Of a stretch of 64,000 nucleotides of DNA, positions 50,341 through 58,341 are shown one piece after another. The notes under the pieces are model-generated. The model was not told where the DNA came from, searched no databases, and was given only the letters and a program-made list of their open reading frames with translations. Every line of letters starts with the position of its first letter. Positions within the stretch are counted from its first letter, which is position 1. The translations under genes and the position numbers were made by a program. The DNA is from JAPPLB01 sp965218555 (lineage in GTDB: Bacteria; Acidobacteriota; Terriglobia; Bryobacterales; UBA6623), in assembly GCA_965218555.1 (NCBI GenBank), contig OZ244625.1:3038001-3102000 (forward strand), given 5' to 3'.

Positions 50341-51471
50341 ATGCATACAGCCCTCATGGTGATGCTCATCACCGCCATCGGTGCGTTGCCCCTCAATGCT
50401 CAGCAGGACGAAAACGACGCGGTGCTCTCTGTAGGAGACGACCTGATCTTCGGTTCAGAAGTCAATGTCGTCACCGTGCCGGTCACGGTCACCGATCGCA
50501 AAGGCATCTATGTCAACGGTCTGGAAGCGTTCGACTTCCGGATCTACGACAATCAAAAACTCCAAGTGATCGACAGCTTCGAAGTGGCGTTCCTGCCGAT
50601 CTCAATGGTGATCTGTGTCCAATCGAGCGATCGGGTCGAAGGTATCCTGCCCGAGGTCACCAAGACGGCCATCCTTTTCACCGACATGGTTTTGGGCGAG
50701 TTCGGCCAAGCGGCCTTGGTCGCTTTTGATCAGCGTGTCCGCCTGATGCAGGACTTCACCAACGACGAGAAAGAGATTGAAAAAGCCCTCAAAGCCATCA
50801 CGTTGGGCAGCGACGCCGTTCGGCTGAGCGATGCCGTATATGAAGGTATCCGAATGCTCGGTAAACGGCCGAGCAATCACCGCAAAGTGATTGTGGTCAT
50901 CTCGGAGTCGCAGGAGACAGCCAGCGAAGTGGGCTTAGGTGAGACCATGCGCACGGCGCAGATCCAAGACATCATGGTCTACCCGGTGAGACTTTCGTCG
51001 ATCAAAGGATGGTTCAAGCGCGACGACAAGCCGATTCCTCCTTCCATTCCGCCGGGCGTGCAGGCCAGGGCCTCCATTCCCGGAGCGGCCGAAACGCCGA
51101 CGACGCAGATGCAGCACCGGGTTCGAGCAACGCCTAACGTGATTCCCATCGTGATTGATCTCGTTCGCGGCGTGAAGAACCTGCTCTTCAACAATCCCCT
51201 CGAGCTTCTCGCCGTGGGAACCGGCGGCAGGGTCTATGCCCCCATGACCGAGGACGGCATCCAAAGAGCGATCATGGGCATTGGCGAAGATCTGCGCAGC
51301 CAATATCTGCTGTCCTACCGGCCCAACAATCTCAACGAGAGCGGCATTTTCCACCGGATCGAAGTTGAAGTGTTCTACGACAGGGCCAAGGTGCGTGCCC
51401 GGCCGGGCTACTGGCAAGGGCCCTCACCGGTTCCCGGGGGCGAACCCGTCGAGCCGGTCGCGGGGCGATAA
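50341..51471 (+). CDS. VWA domain-containing protein (VWFA-related, acidobacterial type)
   Basis: A 376-residue exported protein. It has a signal sequence (about residues 1-21), then VTVPVTVTDRKGIYVNGLEAF typical of the acidobacterial VWFA-related family, and a von Willebrand A fold from about residue 82 (ISMVICVQSSDRVEGILPEV to KVIVVISESQETA). The metal site usually written D-x-S-x-S is degenerate (VQSSD), so metal binding is doubtful. The C-terminus has QYLLSYRPNNLNESGIFHRI. ATG at 50341 has a GAGGTGA site; an earlier ATG is less likely. Confidence 0.85.
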   Translation: MHTALMVMLITAIGALPLNAQQDENDAVLSVGDDLIFGSEVNVVTVPVTVTDRKGIYVNGLEAFDFRIYDNQKLQVIDSFEVAFLPISMVICVQSSDRVEGILPEVTKTAILFTDMVLGEFGQAALVAFDQRVRLMQDFTNDEKEIEKALKAITLGSDAVRLSDAVYEGIRMLGKRPSNHRKVIVVISESQETASEVGLGETMRTAQIQDIMVYPVRLSSIKGWFKRDDKPIPPSIPPGVQARASIPGAAETPTTQMQHRVRATPNVIPIVIDLVRGVKNLLFNNPLELLAVGTGGRVYAPMTEDGIQRAIMGIGEDLRSQYLLSYRPNNLNESGIFHRIEVEVFYDRAKVRARPGYWQGPSPVPGGEPVEPVAGR

Positions 51472-51546
51472 GATCGGGCTCCCCGAACCGGCTCCCGCAA
51501 TTCGCTGCCGCTCTTCTTAATCAACCACTTCTTGAAGGACATCCGC

Positions 51547-53790
51547 TTGAATCGACAAGAAGTTTTGGACCAGGCCCGCGACGGGTTCGCCTCACTGAAC
51601 GTTACCGAGGAAAACCGGGCAACCGCTTTGGCGAATCTGGCGGATTGGCTGGAACAAGACAAGTTTGAGGGCTTGGTTCCGGCCGGGCGAGCCGACTACA
51701 AACCGTTGCTTTTGTGGATCATCAAAGCCGGCAAATTCGACCTCCTTCTCGACAGTTTCTATCGGGTCATGCCGTTCGGCACCGGCGGCCGGCGCGGTCC
51801 GGTCGGAATCGGGCCCAACCGTATCAACCCCTTCACGATTGCTACCTCGGTGCAGGGCCATGTGGTGTATCTCCGCGAGCGATTTGGGGTCGACGCCGCT
51901 CTCAAGGTCGTCGTCGCCTACGACGTTCGCCAGTATGCTGACCTCCGGCAACTGTACCCCTCCGGCGAGTCCAATCCGATGATGGGCCTCTCCTCGAAAG
52001 ATTTCACCCGCATCTCGACAGCGGTGTACTGCGCCGGCGGGGTCGAAGTTTACCTGCTGCCGGACGAACGGAACGACTACATCTCCACACCGGAGCTGTC
52101 GTTCCTGATTCGCCGCTTCAACGCCCACGGCGGCTTGAATGTAAGCGCGTCCCACAATCATCCCGATGACAACGGCGGCAAGTTCTACAACGATCGTGGC
52201 GGACAGGAAATACCGCCCTACGACGAGCAAATGGTCAAGATCGTCGAGGGCATCAAAGCCGTGGATATCATGCCCTACAGCGACGCCCAGCGGTCTGGGC
52301 TCGTGCGATCGATCACACCCGAGGATCGCAAGGCCTATGTCGACCTTAATCTGGGACTGCGCCTCGGTTCGGGAACCGGCGGCGCAAAGATCGTGTACAC
52401 GCCGCTGCACGGCACGGGACGCAACACCGTCGGCGCTTGCCTGCAAGCCATGGGTTTCGAGGAAGGGAAACAGTTTTTCACGGTTGACTCGCAGAAGGAG
52501 TATCGCGGTGACTTCGTCAAAGTCAAGTTCCGTACGCCCAATCCGGAAGTGCCTGAGTCGCTGGAATCGGCGATTGAAGTAGCGAAGAACGTCGGTGCGG
52601 ACCTGATCCTGGCGACCGACCCCGATGCCGACCGCATTGGAGGCGCGGTTCCCTGGCTGGGGGACTACGTTTTTATCAACGGCAACGAGTTCGCCTCGAT
52701 CCTCACTCGCTATCGGTTGGAGTCCCTCCAGCGGGTGAACAAACTGGCCGCCCGGCCCCTCGTCGTGAAGACGCAAGTCACTACCGAGCTGATGGCCCGC
52801 ATCGGAAAAGCGTTTGGCGCATCGGTGATAGGGGATCTGCTCGTGGGCTTCAAGTATGTGGGTGATGTCATTGATCACCTTGCGGGAGATGGGCGCTTCG
52901 GTGACGTAGAAGCGGGGCCGTCGGACTTCATCGTCGCCGCCGAAGAAAGCCACGGCCTGCTGGTCACGCCCGAGATTCGCGATAAGGATGCCGCCGGCGC
53001 CGCCGTCGTCCTCGCTGAGTTGGCGGCTGAGCTGAAGGAATCCGGGAGAACGATCTACGAGTACCTGATCGACACGTACAAGTGCTACGGATACTTTCGT
53101 AGCATGCTGCGCTCCACGGTCATGCAGGGTGCTGCCGGCACGGCTGCCATGAAGGAGATCCAGCGACGCTTGCGAACGAATCCGCCGAAAGAGGTGGCCG
53201 GTCGCAAGGTCGAGTCCGTGAACGATTACTGGGACACGGAGAAGTGGGGCGACTTCAAGTCGGAAACGGATCGCAGCGCGCGCAACTTCATCACCTTCCA
53301 ATTCGAGGGCGGCCTCAAGGTGAGTATCCGTCCCTCCGGCACGGAGCCGAAGAACAAGGTCTACATCGAAAAGGGAACGGAGCCCCTCGGCGCGGACGTT
53401 CCGGACGATCAGTTCGCGGAAACGAAGCGCCAAGTTGACGACGAGGTGCAGCAGTTCTCCAACGCCTTCATGAAGGTGATGCTGGCCATCATCGGCGTCG
53501 AAATGCCTGACTACAGCCACCGAATTTCAGATCTGGTGCCGCTCGAGAGGAAGCGCCACTTTGGCGCAACGTTCATCCCCCAACTGGAAACCCGCGCCCG
53601 GAAACTGTCCAACGGGGAAGGCGACAGCGAAGAACTGAATCGCTGGATTGATTCGGAGCTTCGCGGCTACGGACTGGACGCCCGGTTGCTCGTTGCCGGG
53701 GCCTTCCGCGCCTACCTTGACTCCGCTCGCAAAAACGATCCGTCAAGCGCGCCGGTTTTGGATCTGGCGGCGTCCGTGTTTTTCTCGTAA
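51547..53790 (+). CDS. phosphohexomutase (phosphoglucomutase/phosphomannomutase family), extended
   Basis: A 747-residue protein, far longer than usual (450-580). Motifs are in order: active Ser in NVSASHNHPDDNGGK near residue 200, metal-binding DPDADRIGG near 357, sugar-binding AAEESHGLLV near 464, and phosphate-binding RPSGTEPKNK near 594. An N-terminal part of about 60 residues and a C-terminal part of about 140 residues are extra, the latter helical with no recognised motif. It starts at TTG 51547, preceded by GAAGGA at proper spacing. It may serve glycogen, exopolysaccharide or nucleotide-sugar synthesis. Confidence 0.88.
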   Translation: MNRQEVLDQARDGFASLNVTEENRATALANLADWLEQDKFEGLVPAGRADYKPLLLWIIKAGKFDLLLDSFYRVMPFGTGGRRGPVGIGPNRINPFTIATSVQGHVVYLRERFGVDAALKVVVAYDVRQYADLRQLYPSGESNPMMGLSSKDFTRISTAVYCAGGVEVYLLPDERNDYISTPELSFLIRRFNAHGGLNVSASHNHPDDNGGKFYNDRGGQEIPPYDEQMVKIVEGIKAVDIMPYSDAQRSGLVRSITPEDRKAYVDLNLGLRLGSGTGGAKIVYTPLHGTGRNTVGACLQAMGFEEGKQFFTVDSQKEYRGDFVKVKFRTPNPEVPESLESAIEVAKNVGADLILATDPDADRIGGAVPWLGDYVFINGNEFASILTRYRLESLQRVNKLAARPLVVKTQVTTELMARIGKAFGASVIGDLLVGFKYVGDVIDHLAGDGRFGDVEAGPSDFIVAAEESHGLLVTPEIRDKDAAGAAVVLAELAAELKESGRTIYEYLIDTYKCYGYFRSMLRSTVMQGAAGTAAMKEIQRRLRTNPPKEVAGRKVESVNDYWDTEKWGDFKSETDRSARNFITFQFEGGLKVSIRPSGTEPKNKVYIEKGTEPLGADVPDDQFAETKRQVDDEVQQFSNAFMKVMLAIIGVEMPDYSHRISDLVPLERKRHFGATFIPQLETRARKLSNGEGDSEELNRWIDSELRGYGLDARLLVAGAFRAYLDSARKNDPSSAPVLDLAASVFFS

Positions 53791-53803
53791 GAGTACCGGC
53801 TCT

Positions 53804-54289
53804 TCAGCTCCGCTCAACGAGAGCCACGGCGCGGGCTTCGGCCGACAAACCTTCACCTACCGGCCCCATGCCTTCGGCCGTCTTCCCCTTAAGGCCCACT
53901 CGTTCCATCTCGATTCCCAACACGTCGGCGATTCTTTTTCGAATGGTGTTGTTATAGGGTCCGATCTTCGGGTGCTCCAAGCCGATCACGGCGTCCACAT
54001 TGACGATGCCGTAGCCGTTGTCTTCGAGCAATTGCCGGGTGTGCGCAAGGAATACTTCGCTATCGGCGTCCTTCCATTTCGGATCGGAGGGTGGAAAATA
54101 CTGACCGATATCCCCAAGACCCACTGCGCCCAGCAACGCGTCGGTCAACGCGTGAAAGAGAATATCCCCGTCGGAATGTCCAGAAAGCCCCTTCTCGAAA
54201 GGAATCTCCACGCCGCCCAGAATCAACTTGCGACCGTCAACGAGTCGGTGGGAGTCGTAGCCGATGCCGACCCGCAAGTCCGCGCTCAT
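53804..54289 (-). CDS. ispF: 2-C-methyl-D-erythritol 2,4-cyclodiphosphate synthase
   Basis: A 161-residue zinc enzyme of the non-mevalonate isoprenoid pathway. The metal ligands lie in RVGIGYDSHRLV (Asp/His near residues 11-13) and in GHSDGDILFHALTDALLGAVG near 37-55. The length is typical. It overlaps ispD by four bases on the same strand. Confidence 0.97.
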   Translation of the reverse strand: MSADLRVGIGYDSHRLVDGRKLILGGVEIPFEKGLSGHSDGDILFHALTDALLGAVGLGDIGQYFPPSDPKWKDADSEVFLAHTRQLLEDNGYGIVNVDAVIGLEHPKIGPYNNTIRKRIADVLGIEMERVGLKGKTAEGMGPVGEGLSAEARAVALVERS

Positions 54290-55026
54290 CGAGCTGCCGT
54301 ACCGGCTTCGGGGAGATGCCCAGTTTCTTCCTGATAGAACAGTCTTGCCAGCGCCATGTCGCTGGGCCGCGTGATCTTGATGTTCCGATCGCTGCCGAGA
54401 ACGACGTGCACCGATTCGCCCAGATGCTCCACGAGACTGGCCTCGTCGGTGCCAATAAAGCTATCCCGCGCAGCGCAAGCAAAGGCGTCCCTCAACAGCT
54501 CCGCCCGAAACACTTGCGGCGTCTGCGCCAGTACGATTCGTTCCCGCGGTAGCGTTGACTGGAGAACAGCTTTGTCGGCTTGCTTGATCGTGTCCACCGG
54601 AGGAATGCCCAGGATGGCGGCGCCGACCTCGGAGGCCTTCCGGATCGTTTCCTCGATCTGAGCCACGGTCACAAACGGTCTCACCGCGTCATGTACGGCG
54701 ACGAGCTCCGTGTATGCCGACGCCTGAGTCAGCGCATTGCCAACCGACTCCTGGCGGTTGCGGCCGCCTTCCACGAGCCGAACCGGCTTCGAATAACGCT
54801 CGTCAGCAAGTTGCTGCTCCAGAGGACGAATATCTTCCCGGCGCACCGCGACGATGATCTCCGAGACACTCTTTGCCACAACGAACTTGCGAATCGTGTG
54901 AATCAGAATCGGGGCGCCCTCCAACAGCATGAACTGCTTGCGGCTCGTCCCGGCCGATTCCGCCGGCGAGTATTTCCCCATCCGGGTTCCCAGCCCCGCG
55001 GCCGGGAGAATCGCGGCTACCTTCAT
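54286..55026 (-). CDS. ispD: 2-C-methyl-D-erythritol 4-phosphate cytidylyltransferase
   Basis: A 246-residue enzyme that adds CMP to methylerythritol phosphate. The CTP-binding ILPAAGLGTRMGKYSP is near residue 7, VAVHDAVRPFV near 105, and TDEASLVEHLGESVHVVLG near 195. It starts 3 bases after the PIN/TRAM gene and overlaps ispF, forming one transcription unit. Confidence 0.96.
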   Translation of the reverse strand: MKVAAILPAAGLGTRMGKYSPAESAGTSRKQFMLLEGAPILIHTIRKFVVAKSVSEIIVAVRREDIRPLEQQLADERYSKPVRLVEGGRNRQESVGNALTQASAYTELVAVHDAVRPFVTVAQIEETIRKASEVGAAILGIPPVDTIKQADKAVLQSTLPRERIVLAQTPQVFRAELLRDAFACAARDSFIGTDEASLVEHLGESVHVVLGSDRNIKITRPSDMALARLFYQEETGHLPEAGTAAR

Positions 55027-55029
55027 GGA

Positions 55030-56112
55030 TCAGCGCCCCACGGATTGCTCGAGATTGTGAGGGGAAGAACTCTTCTTGCTGACCGGGACTGGCCTTTCGC
55101 TCTCGCCGCTAGCGGAATGCTGCTGGGATTTCTCGTCGTAGCGACCGAAAATCATCTTGCCGGCCGTCGTCTGCAGAACGCTTGTCACCGATATCTCGAC
55201 CGTCTTTGAGATTTGACGGCGAGCGTTGTCCACGACGACCATCGTGCCATCATCCAGGTAAGCGACACCCTGGTTGTATTCCTTGCCCTCTTTGAGGATG
55301 AATACGCGCATCGTCTCACCGGGCAGTACGACAGGTTTGAGCGAGTTCGCCAGCTCGTTGAGGTTGAGGACCTCTATACCCTGTAACTGCGCCAGCTTGT
55401 TGAGGTTGAAATCGTTGGTCACGATTTTCCCGCTGAGATCTTTGGCGAGTTCGATGAGTTTGAGGTCCACCTCTTTGATTTTCGGGTAGTCATCTTTAAC
55501 AATCTTGACCTCCAGACTCGACATCTTCTGGATGCGCTGAAGAATGTCCAGCCCCCGCCGCCCGCGGTTCCTTTTGAGTGGGTCCGCCGAGTCCGCCACA
55601 AGCTGCAGTTCCCAAAGCACGAACTGCGGAACGACGATCACCCCATCGGCGAATCCCGTTTCGGCCACATCTGCGATGCGGCCGTCGATAATCACGCTTG
55701 TGTCGAGGATCTTGTATGACTTCCTGCTGCCCTGGTCTCCACCGAACAGTCCTCCCATCGCGCTAAGGTTCAGCATTTCTCCCTTGGTGTCGCCGACGAC
55801 CCATCCCAGGAACCACAGCGCCAGAAGCAAACTGATCTGCAGGAAAGCCAAGCTCTCGGTCCGCAGGCTGTCTGCCATGACCTGGCTCATCAAAAACGCG
55901 CCGATGATGCCAAGAATCGAACCGATCACTGCGCCGATCAGCCGTTTCAAACTGACGTGGCGAAGACGAATCTCAGCGAGAAAGATCACGGCGCCGATCA
56001 GCAATCCGACCGCGATGGCTGGAATCGGCTCGAGTCCGAAGGGCTGAGCGTGATAGCAGAGAAAGCAGAAGGCGAAGAGGAATATACCTCGAATAATCCA
56101 AAGGTCTTGCAA
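55030..56112 (-). CDS. PIN/TRAM-domain membrane protein (YacL-like)
   Basis: A 360-residue membrane-bound PIN-domain protein. Four helices occupy about residues 1-115. The PIN nuclease-like domain runs from about 140 (YKILDTSVIIDGRIADVAE, with acidic residues, to KIVTNDFNLNKLAQLQGIEV), then a TRAM domain near 250-310 (RVFILKEGKEYNQGVAYLDD). TTG at 56112 with AGGGGAA upstream is chosen; an ATG at 56199 would add 29 residues with a C-P-A-R-H...CPRC pattern of unclear value. Members help RNA processing in Gram-positive bacteria. Confidence 0.82.
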   Translation of the reverse strand: MQDLWIIRGIFLFAFCFLCYHAQPFGLEPIPAIAVGLLIGAVIFLAEIRLRHVSLKRLIGAVIGSILGIIGAFLMSQVMADSLRTESLAFLQISLLLALWFLGWVVGDTKGEMLNLSAMGGLFGGDQGSRKSYKILDTSVIIDGRIADVAETGFADGVIVVPQFVLWELQLVADSADPLKRNRGRRGLDILQRIQKMSSLEVKIVKDDYPKIKEVDLKLIELAKDLSGKIVTNDFNLNKLAQLQGIEVLNLNELANSLKPVVLPGETMRVFILKEGKEYNQGVAYLDDGTMVVVDNARRQISKTVEISVTSVLQTTAGKMIFGRYDEKSQQHSASGESERPVPVSKKSSSPHNLEQSVGR

Positions 56113-56199
56113 CTTGTTCCCCTGGGATTCGGCCACCGCCCGTCGACATCGCGGGCAATCGCGATGGCGCGCAGGGCAAATCCGCCCCGAGTATATCAT

Positions 56200-56599
56200 C
56201 GGCCCGTGACGGGCACAAACAAGAGTCTGTGGTCAATCCAACCATCAGAAAGTCACGGCCCACCAATACCGGTCTCCGCGCTGCATGGTTCTTTTGGAAA
56301 GATGTAGGAGCACCCGTGGTGTGACCGCGGCCCCGGAAAGGGGCAGGGGATGGAAGCCCGGCGCTGCAGCGCCGGGTATCAAGACCCTGCGTCGACTGCC
56401 CCTGGAACGTGCGAGTACAGCCGGGCTCACCCTCGTCGCCGGAGCCAATCGGGTGCCGCCTTGCCGTCCGAACCGAACTTTGAACATCCTCTCGGCGCGT
56501 TACGGTCACTGCGTTGCACAAGAAGGCTTCCCTCTACGAACCGTTCCGAGTCCGCCCGTCAAACCCTGCTACGATGACCGTCCGGGGGACAGGAACGTG
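56200..56599. other. 400-base gap with a palindrome
   Basis: Divergent region between the PIN/TRAM gene and the bicupin gene. It contains the 20-bp palindrome at 56357-56376 and otherwise no visible gene or clear promoter. Confidence 0.5.
56357..56376. repeat. 20-bp perfect palindrome, REP-like
   Basis: CCCGGCGCTGCAGCGCCGGG in the divergent gap, its own reverse complement. It is flanked by GGAAG and TATCAAGACC, a layout seen in some repetitive extragenic palindromes. No second copy was noticed in the window. Confidence 0.5.
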
Positions 56600-57481
56600 A
56601 TGACAAAACAGGAGTTCGTGAAAAGTGTACTCGTGGCATCGTTCCTCGCGGCCACCGCGGCCACCGCGGCAGATCGCCCCGTAGACCCGACTTTCCTCTA
56701 TCGCCGCGTCACGGACGTTGCGCCCAGGGCGTCGGACCTCACCACTACAACATGCCGATATCGCCCGCTCTTCGGGGCCGGAGACGATCAAACGTCGGTG
56801 GTGAAGGGCGTTGCGCGCTATGGCGTGGTCGAGGTTGATGCGAACGGAAGCTGCGCCTCGGTGCGGTACACGAAGGAAGAGCAGATCTACTTCGTCCTCG
56901 AAGGTACGGGAGCCCTGCGATACGGTGATGAGACCGTTCCTGTCATGCCGGATGATTTCATGTACTTGGCTCCAGGTTCCAGACATGTCCTCAACAACGA
57001 CTCCGGCAGCCCCCTGCGCGTCGTGCTGATGGGCTACCACGTTTCGGAAGGATCCGGGACCGATTTATCCGACAAGCTGCAGATCTCCAACGCATCTCAA
57101 GCCAGGAGACAAGTCTTGCCGGGGCATCCCGCTTCGACGAAGTACCTTCTGCTGATGGGAGGCAAAGACAGCAAGCGGGATCTGATCGCGGCCGGCCAAA
57201 TCCTGACGAGCCTTTTCCTGATGGAGTTCGATGCCGGCGGAACGAACCACCCGCATCACCACATCAAGGAAGAGGAGATTTATCTGCTCCTCGACGGCTA
57301 TGGGGAGATGGTCGCCGGCGGGGGCAAGAGCGGGGTCGAAGGCCGGCACCCCGCTACGCCGGGAGATGCCTACTTCTTCCGCCTGAACTGCACCGTCGGC
57401 TTCTATGCCGACCCCCGACTCGGCGACAAAAAGGCTCGCGTTTTGGCGGTACGGTCGCTCTATCCGGGAATGAAGAAGTAA
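56600..57481 (+). CDS. exported bicupin protein
   Basis: A 293-residue protein with a signal sequence (SVLVASFLAATAATAA) and two cupin barrels: the first with EEQIYFVLEGTGALRYGDE and PDDFMYLAPGSRHVL near residues 90-135, the second with NHPHHHIKEEEIYLLLDG near 218-235 and GDAYFFRLN. The His-rich metal site is best in the second barrel. The ATG at 56600 has AGGA upstream and starts the signal. The reaction is unknown; bicupins include oxygenases, isomerases and decarboxylases. Confidence 0.78.
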   Translation: MTKQEFVKSVLVASFLAATAATAADRPVDPTFLYRRVTDVAPRASDLTTTTCRYRPLFGAGDDQTSVVKGVARYGVVEVDANGSCASVRYTKEEQIYFVLEGTGALRYGDETVPVMPDDFMYLAPGSRHVLNNDSGSPLRVVLMGYHVSEGSGTDLSDKLQISNASQARRQVLPGHPASTKYLLLMGGKDSKRDLIAAGQILTSLFLMEFDAGGTNHPHHHIKEEEIYLLLDGYGEMVAGGGKSGVEGRHPATPGDAYFFRLNCTVGFYADPRLGDKKARVLAVRSLYPGMKK

Positions 57482-57596
57482 ACCCTGCAACCTTTCAGTC
57501 GTAGCCGCTGGAGCTTGGCCGCATCTTGCCCCGTGTACGAACATCAAACGAGTGGGATCATAGAGTAAGGGACGGCCATCGGCCTCCCGGTCGGCA

Positions 57597-58337
57597 ATGT
57601 CGTCCTCGAACGACCAGGCAACGCAGTCTCCGCGAGGCATCGTTTTCGAAGCGCGTGATCTCGCCAAGGTGTATGACATGGGCGAGGTCAAGGTCCAGGC
57701 CTTGCGCGGAGTGGATCTGGAGCTGTACTCAGGTGAGCTGGTTGTCTTGCTAGGGCCTTCCGGCAGCGGCAAGTCCACGCTACTGAACATTCTGGGCGGT
57801 CTCGATACCGCCACGAGCGGACGAGTCAGCTATCACGATAAGGATCTGACGAGAGCTTCCGACCGCGAGCTGACTGAGTATCGCCGTTATTTCGTCGGTT
57901 TCGTCTTTCAGTTCTACAACTTGATCCCGAGTCTCACGGCGTTTGAGAACGTTGCTGCTGTAACCGAAATCTCGCGCGATCCGATGAAGCCGGAAGACGC
58001 ACTGGCGGTTGTGGGTCTGGCTGACCGCATGAATCATTTCCCCGCACAGCTTTCGGGTGGTGAACAGCAGCGCGTCGCGATTGCCCGGGCGGTCGCCAAG
58101 AATCCCGCTGTACTGTTGTGCGACGAACCCACCGGAGCGCTCGATTCCAAAACCGGCATCGTCGTGCTGGAAGCGTTGGAGCGCGCCAATCGCGAGCTGG
58201 GAACGACGACCGCCGTCATCACGCACAACGCCGACATCGCAGGCATGGCCGACCGCGTGATCCACCTCAGCAACGGCTCCATCACCCAAGTCGATACGAA
58301 CGAACGGAAGAAACCCGCGCGCGAACTGCATTGGTGA
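57597..58337 (+). CDS. ABC transporter ATP-binding protein (LolD/MacB-like)
   Basis: A 246-residue ATPase subunit. Walker A GPSGSGKSTLLN is near residue 52, the Q-loop in VFQFYNLIPS, the signature LSGGEQQRVAIARA near 150, Walker B VLLCDEPTGALDSKTG near 172-180 and the H-loop TAVITHNADIAG near 208. It starts the ABC/permease/HlyD set and is coupled to the permease with a 4-base gap. Confidence 0.95.
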   Translation: MSSSNDQATQSPRGIVFEARDLAKVYDMGEVKVQALRGVDLELYSGELVVLLGPSGSGKSTLLNILGGLDTATSGRVSYHDKDLTRASDRELTEYRRYFVGFVFQFYNLIPSLTAFENVAAVTEISRDPMKPEDALAVVGLADRMNHFPAQLSGGEQQRVAIARAVAKNPAVLLCDEPTGALDSKTGIVVLEALERANRELGTTTAVITHNADIAGMADRVIHLSNGSITQVDTNERKKPARELHW

Positions 58338-58341
58338 CTCG

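Noticed and set aside
51592..53520. 642-codon minus-strand frame
   Set aside because: Antisense shadow of the phosphohexomutase gene; translation lacks any recognisable domain.
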